Assembly (NCBI GenBank): GCA_947846985.1
Contig: CANTUZ010000003.1
Coordinates: forward strand, 55,004,096 to 55,068,095
DNA: 64,000 nt
Direction of reading: 5' to 3'
Origin: Fratercula arctica
Lineage: Eukaryota; Chordata; Aves; Charadriiformes; Alcidae
Shown: one piece after another, positions 1 through 14,899 of the stretch
Layout: each line of letters opens with the position of its first letter
Position numbering within the stretch: the first letter of the stretch is position 1
Made by a program: the position numbers and the translations under genes
The notes under the pieces: model-generated
The model's database searches: none
What the model was told of the DNA's origin: nothing
Seen by the model: only the letters and a program-made list of their open reading frames with translations

Positions 1-3000
1 TTGGCACCCGATGGCCTCTTTCCCACCCCCTCCAGAACCAGGAAAGCTTTTCAAGAAGGTCCAAACATCCTGAAGAAGGAGGGAAGCCCATAGGATCTTC
101 TCAGAGGAAAAAAATTCTTCAACCATTTAATTCGGAAAGGTCATCCTGAAGTTTTTGCTTTCAGAACGTGTTTTAAATGTGGTGAAATCCTGCTGTTAAA
201 AGCTGTCATTAAGTGCTGGTGATCTGAATTATACATACGCTAACAGACAAGACAATTTATCCTTTTTCCCGGTGTACCAGATTTCTATTCCCTGCAAGAT
301 ACAGACATTAAAAAAGAGTCTTTTTTTTTTTTTCTCTCAGGTCTCTAATACTGTTTCAGACAAACTCTGTTCATCTCTTTTGAAGAGAATTAATATATTT
401 TCTTAGTTAACTACAGAGGATTATATTGAAGGTCATGTAAAAGGTAACTCTCTCAGACCAAGAGGTAAAGTTTAACATTTCCAGCTTCAGAAGATGGTCA
501 CACTTTGGGTGGGATGCCAGATTTATCTCATGTAATTCAGATTTCAGATATCTTCAAACATCTCCCCTGCTTTGGTTAAGCTATTGACACTCATAATGCT
601 TTTCTGCATTTCTGGATTGCAGCAGAACGTTCCTGAGTGGAGAAGGTGCCAGATCAAAAAGCCTGTTTTTAAAAACACTTTATACTATTGGACTATTAAA
701 AGTAAATGAATCCAATAGTTTAATTGCTATTTCATAATACTCTGTGTTTACTTTTTGTATTTTGCCTAGATTATGTAAGCAGACATCAGGTTAATTTTTA
801 TTTCTAGATGAACTTTTTTCAGTCACTGCCAATTCTGGCTGCCTTGCCCCAACAGAGTGAGCATTTGCAAACACAACAAAGGTTGCTATAACCTAAACAA
901 ACAGAATTAAATACAATTAAAAAAAATAAAAAAAAAAAAAGGAAAGAAATGTATTTCCACATTTTTTTTTCAAAAGCTGATATTGACACTAAATTTTATG
1001 TGGCACGTCCTTACCATGTTTGATTACACAAACAAGACAGTAAGATTAGTAAGAAAGCCCACTGGAAACTAACGGTCACTCAAGAAAACTTAATGCAAAG
1101 CAATATTTATTCTGTGCATTCAGAGTTTAATTTTTCACTTTGGCTTCTGTAACAATTGGATCAGAGCTTATGAAAGGTTTTTTTCTCTGAAAAATGGGTG
1201 GCATTATAAAATCAGAGCTCTTCCAGACACTAAACAGATCCCTTGCATTGAAGACTAACTGCATCTGTAGTAACCACACATTATCTCATGTCTCTACTGT
1301 CTCCAGAGATCTCATCCCACATCACTGGAAATAATACTTAAAAAAAAAAGAAAAAAAAAAAAAAAAGATTATGTTTATAATGACCAGGGAGAATAAATAT
1401 CAAGCACCCGACAATTTAAGAGGACTGAGATTGCTTTTGCAGAGACGCTACTGAACAATGCCTTTTACTCACATTACATATTTGTAGCAGAGCATTGTCA
1501 TTTGCTGGAGTTCTTCTTGGCTGCATATTTTTATCTAATGGAATGCTCCAAAGTATTTCCTCCCTGGATAGATACCACGGGACATTACACTGGGATATTA
1601 CGCCGTAACTAAGGATGCCCCATGAAAAACAGGGTACTTTTAGCCATTTACTCTTTCTCCGTTTTACTCGCATCTTGCATCAGGTTTCAATAACCAATAA
1701 CTAAATTATTCATCTGCTTCATGTGCTCAAGTGCAGAGGAGTGGATTCTCCTATTGAGTCTAGACATGCTGGAAAACTGGCGCAAACTCAGTAAACATTT
1801 GCTGAATCCACCCTGCTTTCCAGCTCGTATAACCCAGTGGCTGAAGAATGAAGGGATATAAAAATAAACCTTTACGTTAACCCATCCATTAGATTCTCTC
1901 ACCTGAGCAGCTTCTCTAGCTATGCTGCAGTTGTTAGTCAGAAGAGCAGGGACATGCCTAATAGTTAGTTTTTTTGAATATTTGCTTGCAAAGAGAAAAT
2001 ATTGTGGTACTAAGAAAAATAAAATCAAAGAAGCTTTATTGTTTCGAAAAATCTCCTCCGAAACACATTTGTTTCTGGCCAAGGACAGAAAAATGTCTCC
2101 GATACGGGATACCTGGAAACTGGCAAGGGAGACATTGCAGAACAATGTTTGGAGCCAGGACACGATGGCATTGAAAACAAAACCAGCAAAGAGAAAATAA
2201 TTTTTACTGCACAATTTGACGTGACCTTGTGTACTGCGTTAGCAACACAATGTTCTCTCAGTTTGGATAAGAAAAGCGCGTGTGATTCACAAAGAAACAT
2301 TTTGAGCATAGCTGTGCTCGTTAGTCTCCGCATTTATGGGTCTGTCAACTCTTCCACTGTAAACACCGGTGCTGAGGATCGGATCTCTGCTGCGAAACAC
2401 TCCTGCAGAACAAAACGTCACCAACAAGCACCACAGGCAGGGCTTGAGGGCGGTACTCCTCCTCCCTTTCCAAAAACTGTTTAAATCAGTTCAGCTTTTT
2501 TTAAGGCTACGCAAAGTACAACAGAAAGGGCAAAAATAGCAAATTCAGGTACTCAAAAACATCTCCATGATCTTCAGTTGTTATGATCAATTTAAGATAC
2601 ATTTAATAAAGGGTTACTTTATGACACGATCCAGCATCTTTTGTAAAAAGCATCTGAAATGGTTTTATTGAGGCTGAGGCTCAGGCTGGTCTTCGTACAT
2701 GAGAAAGGAGTCCACGAAGCTTAAGTGCAGGGTGCTTTTTGGAAGACTGGGATTAAGTGCAACAGTATCTCTGGAATATCCCAATTAAGACCAGTTGCTG
2801 TTATTTAACTGGTGAGAAATGTGAGTTAGAGTCCCCTTCCACGACCATTTTCCCTGGCAGCAAACTCAGTGAAACCACCCTGAGCTGCCCTGTCCTGGAC
2901 ACCGCTCCCCTCCCGTGCTCCAGTCCACCACCCCAGCAGCGCTACTAGCCGTTGGCCAGGCAAACTGCGTATGGTTTCCTACTGCAGATGGTCTCAGGGA

Positions 3001-6000
3001 TCCTCTGCACGTCACAGCCCCACCAGCTGAGGGGGAGCCGCCAGCTGTGATGTGGGGGGCAGGCAGAAGGGGTCGGGGAAGGGGGAGAGTGGATGTTGTG
3101 CAGCAGAGCGGTGCTGCAGAGAAGCTTCGGAGCACAGCCCGAGTGCAGCGAAGAGCCTTCCTTCTCCCTTTCTCTAGAGCTCTCCGCAGGCTCCAGGGCA
3201 GACCCCTGGCCTCCAGGGGCCAGGAGCGGATGGGGTGCTGTGCAGGCACCAGGCTCCACCGTGGGGCGGGGAGGGATTATTTTAGGAAGCTGAAATGTTT
3301 CAGTCACTGGAGGTCTTTGAGAATAGGACGGATGAGCAGCAGTCAAGAATAGCTCAGCTACAGCTGCTCCTCCCTTGGGCCAGGGAGGCAAAATTCATGA
3401 TTTTATAAGATTTTTTTTCCACTTCTATTCTTCCATGGTTTAAGCAGGGCCATGGTTCAACTAGGGGCCGTAGATCACATCCTCATTAACTAACACTGTG
3501 CATATAGTTAACCATCACATGCATCTCTCAGTCAGTGGTTTGCATTTACTCTTTCATGATGTATTCTGTAACTACAAAGTTATCAGCTAACTAAACTTCT
3601 CTTACATCATAAAAATATCAGTTCCTGTAAAAGTTAGGGGCACTGCTTCCCCCCATAAAAATTCCCAGACCTAAAAACCAAACAAAAAGCCATAGCTGAG
3701 TGCAGAAGCTCCCAAGCCTCACGAGGACAATGCAAAGTGCGACTGATGCCGTATTTAGTCTTGTGCTGGAGAATGGAAGCCCAAGAGAGGGGAATCCTTT
3801 CCCCAGCACCACCCTACTTGCAGGGAATTTCTACCTCTGCACCACCATCCCTTCCTGGAAAAATATTCTTAGAGCTGATGGATGGGAAGCCCGCAGCAGC
3901 TATGTGAAGGCAATCAACAATCAACAATTTCTGGCCCTCAGAGGGGAAGAGATCTCCTGCCTGTGCCTTTCGGGGAACCTGCAGAAATATGGCTCTGGGC
4001 AGCCTTACATTGCCTTTTGGACCGATGCACACACCCCATTTGTTTGAAAGGGATCGGATAATCATGTGAAAAGCCCCTTGGGACAGAGGAGCAATCTGAC
4101 TATCTGTTCGATACTGCAGAGTGGATGTCTAGACAGAAAAAAAAAAATGTAATCAGCTAGCTTACACCCCTTTCTCACATTACTTTTGGGCTATGGCAGG
4201 TAGTCACATTATTACGTGCTTTGGGGTAAATGGCTGATGGATTTGAAATTAAAGTAATGTGCAAAGTAGTTTACTCAGATTTAGTGCTCACTGAAATAGA
4301 CATTAAAATGATAAAATCATAATGCTAGATGGAAGGTGGTTAAAACCCTAGAAGATATTATCACTTCTCCCATTGCCAGGTTTATTTCCTGACACCACAA
4401 AAACACAGTCTGGGGTAGTTTCCAAATATATTTATTGTTTCTGGAAATCAGATTTAAAATACGAAGTAAGGGTGATAAAAAGCAAGAGCAACACTTTATT
4501 CCTCAAAAAATCTGTCAGCCACTGCATAACAGAGCTTAGCAAAAACATGACCTGTGAAATAGAAAGCAATTCCATGAGCGTTCATCAAGACATCTTTTCC
4601 CCTGTATAATAACCTGGTATTGAACAGTGTCAGTGTCACACCGCTGAGCTAAACAGACTTTAGTCTGATCCAGCAGGACAGTGCCTCTGCTCTCATCCCT
4701 TCTGGCCTCTGCATCACAAGCTGACAGAGAGGTTGGCCTTAACCTACAATTTTTGTCACGCAGGTTGATCCCTGCCTGTAGGGCAGGCGGCCGCAGAGAG
4801 ACTCACACGAGTCAATGGCAGGGCTCAACCCGCGCAGCCCGGCGCGGGGTCCCAGCTTGTCACTGGAAAGACGCGCAAAAAGAAAAAAACCCACGCAAAG
4901 CACAAATTATCATCTCTGCCTTCCTGCTGTGCCTAGCACTTCAGACTTGAAAAGGGTAATGTGTTGTTAAAAAGCAGCCCTTCTCAAAAACTGACTAACT
5001 TATTTCGATATAGGTTGGATAACTTCAGCACTGAGAAGGGACCCCTGATGAATAAAGGAGGCGCCAAGTTCCCGGCCTCCAGCCAAGAAGACCAACCTGG
5101 ACGGGTGCCGGTGCTGGTGGAAAGGAGACCTTCCCAGGCCCTTGGAGCGGCGAGTGCCTCAGCAGCCAGGCAGCAATACCCACCCAGGCAATGGGCACGG
5201 GGAGACACGCTGCGCCACCGGTGGGCTTGCACCTATTTGGGAAGAGCTGGTGCTGAGAAACACCTGCCAGGCACAGACCATGTCTCTACCATAAGCTGAG
5301 AGACCTCTGGGAACGCTCCTGTCCCACAATCCACTTTTCCGGGAGTGAATTTAGGTCTGTACTGACTACTTTTGAGAGTGAACTTTGGTAAAGTCCACTT
5401 GAGTTTTGTTATCATGTAGTAGTGGCTGTGTTAACTGCCCGTACTCTTAATGCAGCAGTTTGCAGGTTGCCAGATACAGTGGCCAAAGGGATTTACTGAG
5501 CTTCTCCATTACGCCACTTAAATCTGAGGACAGGTCTGAAAATCAGGGCAGTTATACAAAAAAACTGGTTTTAAGCTTTGCCAGAGGGTTCATATTGTGC
5601 TGGAAAGATTTTTTTTTATGTCACCATCGCAGGATGAGTCTCAAACCTGTACTGACAAATGCAGCGGTGATTTACAACTTCTAATTCAATGAAAAAAAAA
5701 AGCTATGGGGTAGCATCCATGCTCGTACATAGCCTTGCTTTCCTCAGAGGGCTGCTGCCATGCCTGGAGCATGCAGCGTCCTCTGCAGAAGAGCTATTGC
5801 TCTGAGACACCTCTGGTCCCCAAGTCACCCTCCTCTGCAGCGTCAGATGGAAGTTATTTATGAACCGTTTGAACGCCAAAGCCCCCATCCGGCTCCCAAT
5901 CTGGGCTTTTGCCAGCACCCTCTCCCCCAGGGAGGCAGAGAAACACAGATGATGCTCCTCTCTACAGCCTGACGGACGTGCGTGTGCTTTTGAGTCTGAG

Positions 6001-6416
6001 TGTTTTGAGGGGCCTCAGCTCCTTCTAGGGTAAACCCTGTATGCTCCAATACGTCTTGTTGGTCCCTGGAAGGACATCTTAAATTTGTTAATTGCATTTT
6101 TGGAAGACCTATCACCTTTAACAAGATGAGTATCTTCAGCCCGTCTAGTCTTGTAGACGTAGCCAGGTCAGCCTAAAGAAGGACTGATTTCTGTCAGCGC
6201 TATCTCCATCCCCTCCCCACCACCCCACGTGGGCACGCGCCGAGCGAGGGCTCAGCCCGCCGACCTGACGAAGGGCTACGGGCACACAGGCGCGGCGGCA
6301 ACCCCTGATTGCAGCCTGAAAGGGCTTGTTGGTACGACATCAGCATCAGCATAAGTTAAACCTCTTACGATCGTATTGCATTTGTTTTTCAAACCAAACA
6401 CTGTATTTTTGATAAA
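1..6416. other. Intergenic, no gene seen
   Basis: This is AT-rich non-coding sequence with A and T tracts near 930, 1340 and 4140. Open frames here are short, overlap on both strands and resemble no family I know. A small GC-richer patch lies at about 6220-6300 and holds a palindromic E-box (6224-6233). The region lies upstream of AKAP12. In mammals MTHFD1L is the upstream neighbour, but no exon of it is visible. Confidence 0.6.
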
Positions 6417-6642
6417 GTCTGCTTCCTTTCCCCTCATTCCTCTATCCTCAATGCTACCTCTGGGCTCCCACTGATTTTCTTTGCCTCCATCCTACCTGCC
6501 CTTTGCTTCCTCTGTCTTTGGAGTCCTTGACCGTCATCCCTGTGTCTCTGCTGACTTCTGACGCTCCTGACTTCTTTGCCTCTCTTTCCTCACTTTCTCT
6601 TTAGCTTCCCCTCCTTAATTTCCCCTTCCTTCCCTCTTTGTG
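6417..6642. repeat. Pyrimidine-rich low-complexity tract
   Basis: About 220 bp are dominated by C and T with scattered purines on the + strand, with repeated CTTCC, CCTC and CTTT words. It has no coding potential I can support. It is probably simple low-complexity sequence. Confidence 0.5.
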
Positions 6643-9600
6643 AGATGCACAAAGATTGATTTCCAGCTGAGCGAGGCATCCCACACAGGGAAGGTAAACC
6701 AGGGGAACATTTCCTCAGAATCATCCTGCGTAGCTGCTCTCACTGCTGTAGGCTGTCACCACAGCAGAGAAAAAAGGGGTGTGAGCTCAGTCGGTGACAT
6801 GTAAAATGACATATGAGATACACATACAGGAAGTCAAGTGGCCAAATGGAAAACTCTGGTTAACGTTGACCTTCAGCGCCTTGTGGTCAGTAGGAGCCTG
6901 ACTAGTACAGGCTCCTTCCTTTTCTGGTACTGTACGCCTTCCCCAAGCATCTTCCTCAGCAAATCCTAGAGCCGGCCTGCTCTAACACATAGACTTTTTA
7001 TAAAATTGTCTGCCTTTTGCTTTCACGTTGCGTTTCCTCAGCGCTGTGTTATTTAGATCCGTACTGGGAAAAAAACCTCTAGCTGTTCTGCATTCTGGCA
7101 TCCAATTACTAATTCTGGTGGAGCTAGACATTTTTGTAAACACGGCTGGACTATGGATGTTGTGCTTTGTTTGGGCTCCTTTATGACCTCTGGCATGCCA
7201 CTTATCCTACGGGCCTCGGTCTCATCTCATCAGGATTTTCAGACTTTCCTTTCTTACTTTTTATTTGAGGCAACCGAAGTTTTAAAAGACAAGGGGGGAA
7301 TACAGTATTATTATTTTTATCCTTCGCCTGCCCCTCTGTTTTTCCTGCTGCCTGGCTTCCATGCAGCTGTTGAACATTTAAGAAAAACACGTCTCCCACT
7401 GAGCAAGTTCCCTACAAATGCGAATTGAGCTTCAGGCAAGAGGAAATGTGAGTCCTGAGGTCACTCCTGAAATCAAGCCCTCGACTGGCTGCGCATAATT
7501 CTGCCGTTGTGTTTTAAGGGTGATTTAGAAAAAAAAAAAAATATAATTATACATTTCCCACAAACAGCATAAAAAGAAACGAATGCTGTTGATCATCAGA
7601 TGATCATATGATCTTTCAAATCTCGATATGTTTTTCTGGTATTTTCAGTTGTGTTTTTGGAGTCCGCTGCTCAGATCCAAACAGAGAGGGGGAGGATGTG
7701 GCTTACGGAGAGAAGGTGACCCGCTGGTGCCCGTCAGAGCTAATACTGGGAGGCCCCCATGCGCTCCACGATGCTGCTTGGAGAAGACAGAACTTTTCTT
7801 TCCACTTCAAGACGGTGGAGCTACACCCCCCTGTTCACCGGGGAGTAGTATTTCTGTCAGATATGAAAGCAGCTTCTAATCTGCGCTGACCTTGGTGAGA
7901 AATTCAAGTCCAAATGTAGTAACGTAGAAGCTGACAGGTCAGCCTGAAGAATTTGAAGTGGGGGAGGCTTCCTTGCCTTCTTTCTTTCTGTCTTTCTCTC
8001 CTCCTTTCACTTGAAATCTTATCAAGGATCACTTCAAGTGCAGTGGCAGCCTGGCCGGCTGCAGGAATGACACCAGCTGCGTCATTGTCCCTGCTGTTAC
8101 AACGGAGGCGCAGAGAGCATTTACTGGACTGACCGACTATGTGCTGCTATTGTTATAAATTCTCAAAGGTGGAGACCCGTTGAGAAAAGCATTTTACCTT
8201 TGCGTGTGTTAAAACTGCAAAAGTTGATCTAAATTTTACATCTGTGTGTGACGCTTTACAGAAAGACTCCTGTCTCCACCCCGGAGGCTCTGCATCCTTC
8301 TGTTTTCCAAGACTAATCCACAGACCCACGTGAAAGGTGTAGATCTCACCACCGCCGAAGGTTTGCACCTGTCAGGTGCGTTCGTGCCCTCTTCTACAAT
8401 GACTAAGACAAAACCCAGTCTACAGAAATGATCTACGCTCGCTCCACTTCTCGCTTCCTTCCTGCATCAGTAATCTTTTTTATGCGCCTTGACAACAAAG
8501 GGGCTAAAAATGCTTTGAGCTCGAGTCCCAGTTCGGGAATTATTTAGAAGCCTGAAAGATGATGGTTATCTTTCTGGCTGTCTCTCTTCTGGTTATTTTT
8601 CTGGACGTGAGCTGATTTTTGATCACGCTGACAGAAGGTTAAAAGCCTCTGGTTAAAAGTTTGGGTGCTGCTTTGTACTTTGCCAGTCAAGCGACCAGCC
8701 TAAAGTTTCTATTGATTGCTTATGACAAAAATGATAAATTATGAATGGCTAAGGCCTATGTATTGTTTGTATTACTGCAGAAACAGGCACGTTGAGCCAT
8801 AGACAGGCCCCTCTGTATTCAGGCAGAACAAAAGCGCTTTCCTTGCATCGGAGAATTTACAATCTCATTACAAAGCAACGGAAACAGCAGATCTCGCGGC
8901 TTCCCCCAATTCAGCGACCGTGTGCACCAGTCCAGGAAAGGGAGGAGGCATCTCCCGCCCGGGACCACCTGATGGCTCTGCGTCCCTGGGCGCGGGGGCT
9001 CAACAGCAAAACCCGGCTGCTGAGGGGGAGACGGGACCCCTCTGTGCCCAGACCCCCCCTGCCAGCCTGGGGCTGACAGAAACCGCGCAGGCAGGGGGTC
9101 AGGGATGACTCTCAGAGATGAAGCCTGATGTGTCTGCAATAGATATGGATGGGTTGATGGAGGGATACAGGGAAATCAGGAAATAATGTTGCTGAGTAAT
9201 CAGTAATCACAGGTCAGCCACGTCACTACCGAACTGCTGTCCCGTTTTCTGTAGACGACATGTCAAAGGCATGATTTAATGAAGGTTTTGAAGGACATTG
9301 CCTCCAGGCGTCGGAAGCAGGCTAAGGCAGAGCATAGAGGCCCCTGTTTGAAAATCTCAAAAGCAAATGAAGGAGGTGGGTATCCATGACCATCATCAAT
9401 ACTGAAAGACAGCTTATAAATACGGTGGGGTTAGATGGGGAAGGCAAAGACAAGTAAATCTTGCTTGATGGAGAGCCAGCGGAATGCTGCAAAGAGACAG
9501 GTCAAGGTAATGGGCTAGGGAAATTATCCTTGCAGCATCGTTCTGGGTGGGCACAAGCAGAGCAGGGCAGTGCTTCCTCAGGCCAGAGGAAGAACATGAC

Positions 9601-9867
9601 AGTGCTAAGACATGATCCTGGTAGTCTCTGTGTTTCCTTTTAAATTTGTTTTCCTGCTCTGTTTGCTGGTATTGTGTTACAGAAAACATTTTGCAGAGAC
9701 AGCTGGGGCAAGACCGGAGCTTGCGGAGGAGGGGGGTCCCTCTGCAGCAGAGGCTGGAAGCGTATCACTGTTGGCAACAGAGGGAAAGTATTTTCTTCAC
9801 CTACCGATGTGCACTTACAGGGCAGGTGCTGGCAATAGGCGGGGAGGAGCAAGAACTCATTTGAACA
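6643..9867. other. Intergenic, no gene seen
   Basis: No recognisable exon, RNA gene or full repeat element is visible. The short open frames do not resemble known proteins, and no convincing splice-bounded exon stands out. Confidence 0.55.
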
Positions 9868-9972
9868 AAGCCCTGAGCAACTTCATCCTAGGTTAAACTC
9901 CCCCTGTTCTGAGCAAGAGTTTGGACTAGATGACCTCTGGAGGTCCCCTCCAACCTAAATTATTCTCTGAGC
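9868..9972 (+). mobile_element. CR1 LINE 3'-end fragment
   Basis: The CR1 3'-terminal signature is visible: TTGGACTAGATGACCTC is followed by GGTCCCCTCCAACCTAAAT and a decayed ATTCT tail. The fragment is about 100 bp, 5'-truncated and fairly divergent, so it is an old insertion. It reads in the + orientation. Confidence 0.75.
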
Positions 9973-12900
9973 CCACTCTAGATTCAAATTTAATTTTCAG
10001 AGTGGTGTTTTAGCACCTGCTGCCTCTGAACCCTGCCATTATTGATAACATCAGCAGTGCCCAGGATTTCTAAAGGGTCTGTGCTCTCAGTCCCAAGCCA
10101 TGGGCATTTCCTCCTGAAGACAAAACAGCCTCCCTCACCTGCTGCTGGGACAATGGGGTAATGGCATCACAGGGACCTCCTGTGCCTCTTTATCTCTCTC
10201 CTCTAGGCATTCCTTCCTTGATGAGGAATTTCCTCAGAGCACTGCCTGAAAGGCTTTTTGGGTGAGATGCATTTATCTGTGCAGCAGATAAAACACTGCA
10301 GTGGAGGTCACATTCCTCCACCTTTGCCACTGTCACTAATGCTGCTGGTAAACTGGTGTCCACACTGGCGATCTACTGTCCTTGCACCTGCACACCACGA
10401 CGTTTATTCTCCTATTACACTGCATGACTACCAAACTAATAACATGAAACTAAACTACAGCCTGGGTATAGCTTTCTCCTCCTTGGCAGGAAAGAGGACC
10501 ACCTGACACTACAGGGGAATGATGAAACGCAGTCCTTTGAGCTTCTTCCTTCTCTGAAAAGAAAAGTCATATAACATACTTCTTTGTTTTTTCCTTATAA
10601 AGCCAAATTTTTATTTTTTTTCCCACTAAAGAAAAAAAGAAATTCAGCCACTGTCTCTTTTAAGCTTGTTTAAGCACCAAAACATCATGTCCTGGAAACT
10701 CCAATATTTTGATACGGACAGATGAGAGCCTGTGGAGCAACTGGAGCTCCTAAAGGGCTGAGACAGCATCATTTGGGCAGCAACCAGGCCATGCTGTGCA
10801 TCATTTCAGCCGAACTCCCAACAGGATGGACCTCTGCAGTCTCTTACCCTGTCCCATGCCCTTGCGAAGAACTGCCCATGGGCAGGTGATGACAGGTGGG
10901 CTACTGAAGCATAACGTATTTGTCCAACACCTCCTGGGAAGAGCAGGGTAAATGGGGAACTGGTGAGGAGAGAAACTATATTCCAGGCCGGGTCTGCCTC
11001 TCCTGAAACAGCTCCGGGATGTCCAACAGTGGTCTCTGGGTCCTGCAGTAACCTGCAGCTACGCACTGGATGACACGCTTATTATTCAAAGGTATGGCCT
11101 CTACCTAAATAATCACCAAATTCAAGACTGAAAGTCAATTTCTGCTACTAATATTATGTTTTAAATTGCACAGATGTGTGTCATTACCCACGAACAGGTC
11201 TTTTCTGATCCAGATCACCTCTATGATGTGAACATGCTAGATGTAGAGGTTCTGTTCATTTTGTTCATCGGTGTGATTTTTCTGGGCTACATTAGCTCCT
11301 CAGAAGCAAAGACAGGGTTTTCTCCCAGATAAATTTGCAAAATTTATTCCTTTCTCACTGTTTCTTCCTATGGCCTTATCAATGCTGCTTGCAAGCAAAC
11401 TATTTTTACATGGCTATTTTTGTCATTTTCTTCATTTTACACTCATCAGTACTTTGCTAGGCTGATACATATTGGCTCCTTAGGCATAAACATTTATTTC
11501 TAACAGCATCCTGGGATTTCCTATCACAACTGGACAAAAAAGGGGGGAAAAAAGCTGAAGACAGCCGGTAAATACAGCTGAGGTGAAGTCAGAGCACTAC
11601 ATTCTCTATCCAGATCTAAGGTATGTTCTCGAGAGCTTCCCATTTAGAGAACACTTATATGATATGTTTCCACTTAGCTTTTATGCCAAAAATAACCCAG
11701 TGCGGCTCCGTCACTGATAAAAGCAGCAGGAGTGTTCATGTAAACAGGGCTCCAGGCAGCTGCCAGTGCTCCCAGTTGCTATCCTGCACAACCCTGTGAA
11801 GAGCCAGCCTGGGTCAGAGTCAGATTCGGGGAGCCCGTGGCAGGCAGGCTGGGCAGGCGGCCCCATTCCCCATCGCGGGTGCTGGGGACCAGCCTTCCCA
11901 TCCCCAGCTCGCCGCCAAATCCCCATCCCACCCCACTGGTCCTCAGGCACAGCAGCAAAGCTCATGGGCACTTGCAGGGACCAACGTAATCAAAGCCGCA
12001 AGGAGCAGATGGGGAAAATCATGAATGAGGCAGAAGACGGCAGGAAAATAGTTCACCATCACTGGCAGAGACACGTGGTTCATCTCTTCTTTACAAATGC
12101 ACCAGCACCGGTTACATCAATTCTAAGTAGCAATTTTTAAAAGTAAGTAAATTAAACCTTGACCACAGACTCTATGAAACTTATCCAGATTTCAAAGATG
12201 TTTAAAGCAATGACATGCCAGCTGCAGCGCTACAATATCATCCTGCCATTCAGAAGGTCTGTGCTTGGACCTCTTAGTGGAAGTTTCCTCAAAGATGTCT
12301 TACTGGAAATATGTCTAGATAACATGCCAGTAGAGCTTGAATTATTGTGTTTTTGGCTTCCTTGGTTTCATCCTAAAAAGTGTGTATGCATACTTCTGTC
12401 AATAGCTTGACTATTCTTGCCTCTGCGCCAACACTTGGGGACTTCGGGAGAGAATCATCTGAAGCATAACATGACTCCACTTCACTGGAAAGGCTGTCAA
12501 GAGAAACAGACTTCGTGCCTGAAAAACACTTTGATATAGCAAGAGGCAGTTGCAGTGTTCAGGGCAAAGGTCTGGACAACAACCGCTGTACACACAGGCA
12601 GAAGATAGAGAAACACAGGCCGACACATGCCAGAGTCAGACCTGTCATTCATCGCGATTCCTTCTGTACAGAGAGGGCACAGAGCATCATGAAAGGCTAA
12701 AAGGGAACCAAGAGTGGAGATGTTGGGTATCTCCGTTGAAGTCCCTAGGCTATATATACTCCAGGAAAAAATACAAAAGCAAATAAAGAAACAAATGCAA
12801 AAGGAAAGGAGACGGAAGCTGTGCCCGTACTAGGGATTAAAGAGGGCTGGGACACTGGCCCACAGCTGCCTGCACCACAAGTTTGCAGAGACGTGATGGT

Positions 12901-14899
12901 TTGGAGTGGGGAGAAGTCAGGTATGTACACACAAGCCATGCTGCACTGCTCGACCTTACAACCAGAAAGTAGTCCCAAGCACATCTTATTTCACCAAATA
13001 GAGGTAGCTGGAGAGATCCAATGGAAAGGAAGAAATCTGCGTTCAGAAAATGACCGGTGGACAGGTGCTGAGGGGGGTCTCCCTCAACACTTAACCCCAG
13101 TGTTTGCAGCAGCTCTGCTCCCAGACCACTGGGCTTGGAGCAGGAGGTGCTGTGCCAAGCAAAAGGACCAAAGAGCGATTTTAGATAGGAGGAAGGAGGT
13201 TGTGTTCTAGCTGCTTGCAAAGAAAGCATTTTGTGGTCAATGAGCAGTGAAAAGAGAAATGACATGGCACAGACCTTGAATTACATCGCATTTCCCCTCT
13301 TGAGAAACTCCCCTGGCAGATCCCTGATCTCCCCTCCCACTACATTTGTCACCCTGTGTCACCGAGCCCCACAGCTGGCCCTCCTCTCGCCAAAACCCAG
13401 GAGACCCTCTGTGTCTGCGCCCAGGGTCCATGGCTGAAGGGGAACCAACCCAAGATGTCCCTGCAGCAGCTGGGCAGGCCCCAGGGCTCAGCAGCACCTG
13501 GAAGGCAGCAGCTGCAGGCAGGGAGAAAGGCAGATTTGGTGGGGAATAGAGGTGGTGCCGGCTCTTCGTCCACCAGTGACATGGGCACCGAAGGATGACA
13601 GTCAGGAAAGGCTGGGAAAGGGCTCCTTGCTCCCCTGTTGTGGGTGATGGGTGATCTAGGAGCATTAGGTGGCTACGGGGAAGTTCTACAGAGACTCAAG
13701 TGAGACATGACCAAAAGCTTAGACCTGTGGCTCTTCTCCTTGGAGCTGCCGGGCACCTCAAGTGCTCCGTGTCTCTGGCCTCAAAGGCTGCCTGGAGGTG
13801 CGAGCATATTAGATATTGTTCCTGCAGCGAGGACCTGCATGCTCTGCCCTTCGGCGTGCAGGTCCCCAGCAGCTCAGCCCTGGCAAAGCTGAGGGTTAAC
13901 CACCACTTTCAGTGGGGTTTGTTTCCACCTCCCTGAACCAGGTGACCACACAACTGATTTTCACTCCCTTCTTGCTTTTGCTGCTCTCCTGTAAAACAAA
14001 TCCCAGAGACGAGGAACAAATAACGAAAGATTAAGAAAACTGTTGGGCAGGTAAGTGGCTTCAGGACAACGCGGTCCCGCTGTGACACACACTCACATCT
14101 ATATAAGAAAAAAGGCTGATCTGAAAACGAGTGAGACTAAGTAGAAAGGGGGAGATGTTGATTCCATCTGCATGATCCACAACAGCAATTTTGTTCTGCT
14201 GAACGCCAATGACTCTGGTAGGTTCTCGTATTATCTAAAAGGAGCTGCTGCAGGGGCTTTTTCAGCCATTGACTTGATATCTCTCAATTTTTTTAGGGAA
14301 AAAAATTGACATGTGTGTGGAGATCAGGCAATTTGTAGAATAGATTTTTAAAAGAATGCTTTTTTTCTGAATGAACTGGTGTTTGGGTGGGTGGGGGACT
14401 AGTTGAAATGTTCTAAAGGAAATTGTATATGGTTCTATAGTATGTACTATGAACTCTTCAGATCATACCTGATTTTAACAATAAACTCCACAGAGCATGG
14501 ATAGATTTATGTGTTTAGAAAAAAAGATTTTATACTTATGGCGAAGAACAGTGAATGGATCCATTCGCTACCCATTTGTCACATTGTGGTTGATTTATTT
14601 TAATGTATGTGCCATCTCCCTGCTGATACTTTTGGAAAGTACTGGGTAAGAGCACGCCTGCGTACACGTTGGTCCTGCTTTTGAGTCATGGGAAAAGCAG
14701 CTTTGTGTGCTCCGGGCGAGGAGAGAAACTACCATGTTTTTTGCTTTGCTTGCTTATGCCATGTAACCTGGCATGAATTAATAGAAGGGAACCTGTCCTG
14801 CATGACAAAGAAAAAGAAAGGTTTGGGTTTTTTTTCCTCCAAAGTTGCCCAAGACACAGGACCCTACTCTTCCGAACCAGCTGAAATCTGGATGCCCTT
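9973..14899. other. Intergenic 5' flank of AKAP12, no gene seen
   Basis: This is unique-looking non-coding sequence up to the AKAP12 alpha promoter island. Some stretches (11.8-12.0 and 13.3-13.6 kb) are moderately GC-rich and carry overlapping open frames on both strands. None shows family similarity or splice-bounded structure. Confidence 0.55.
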
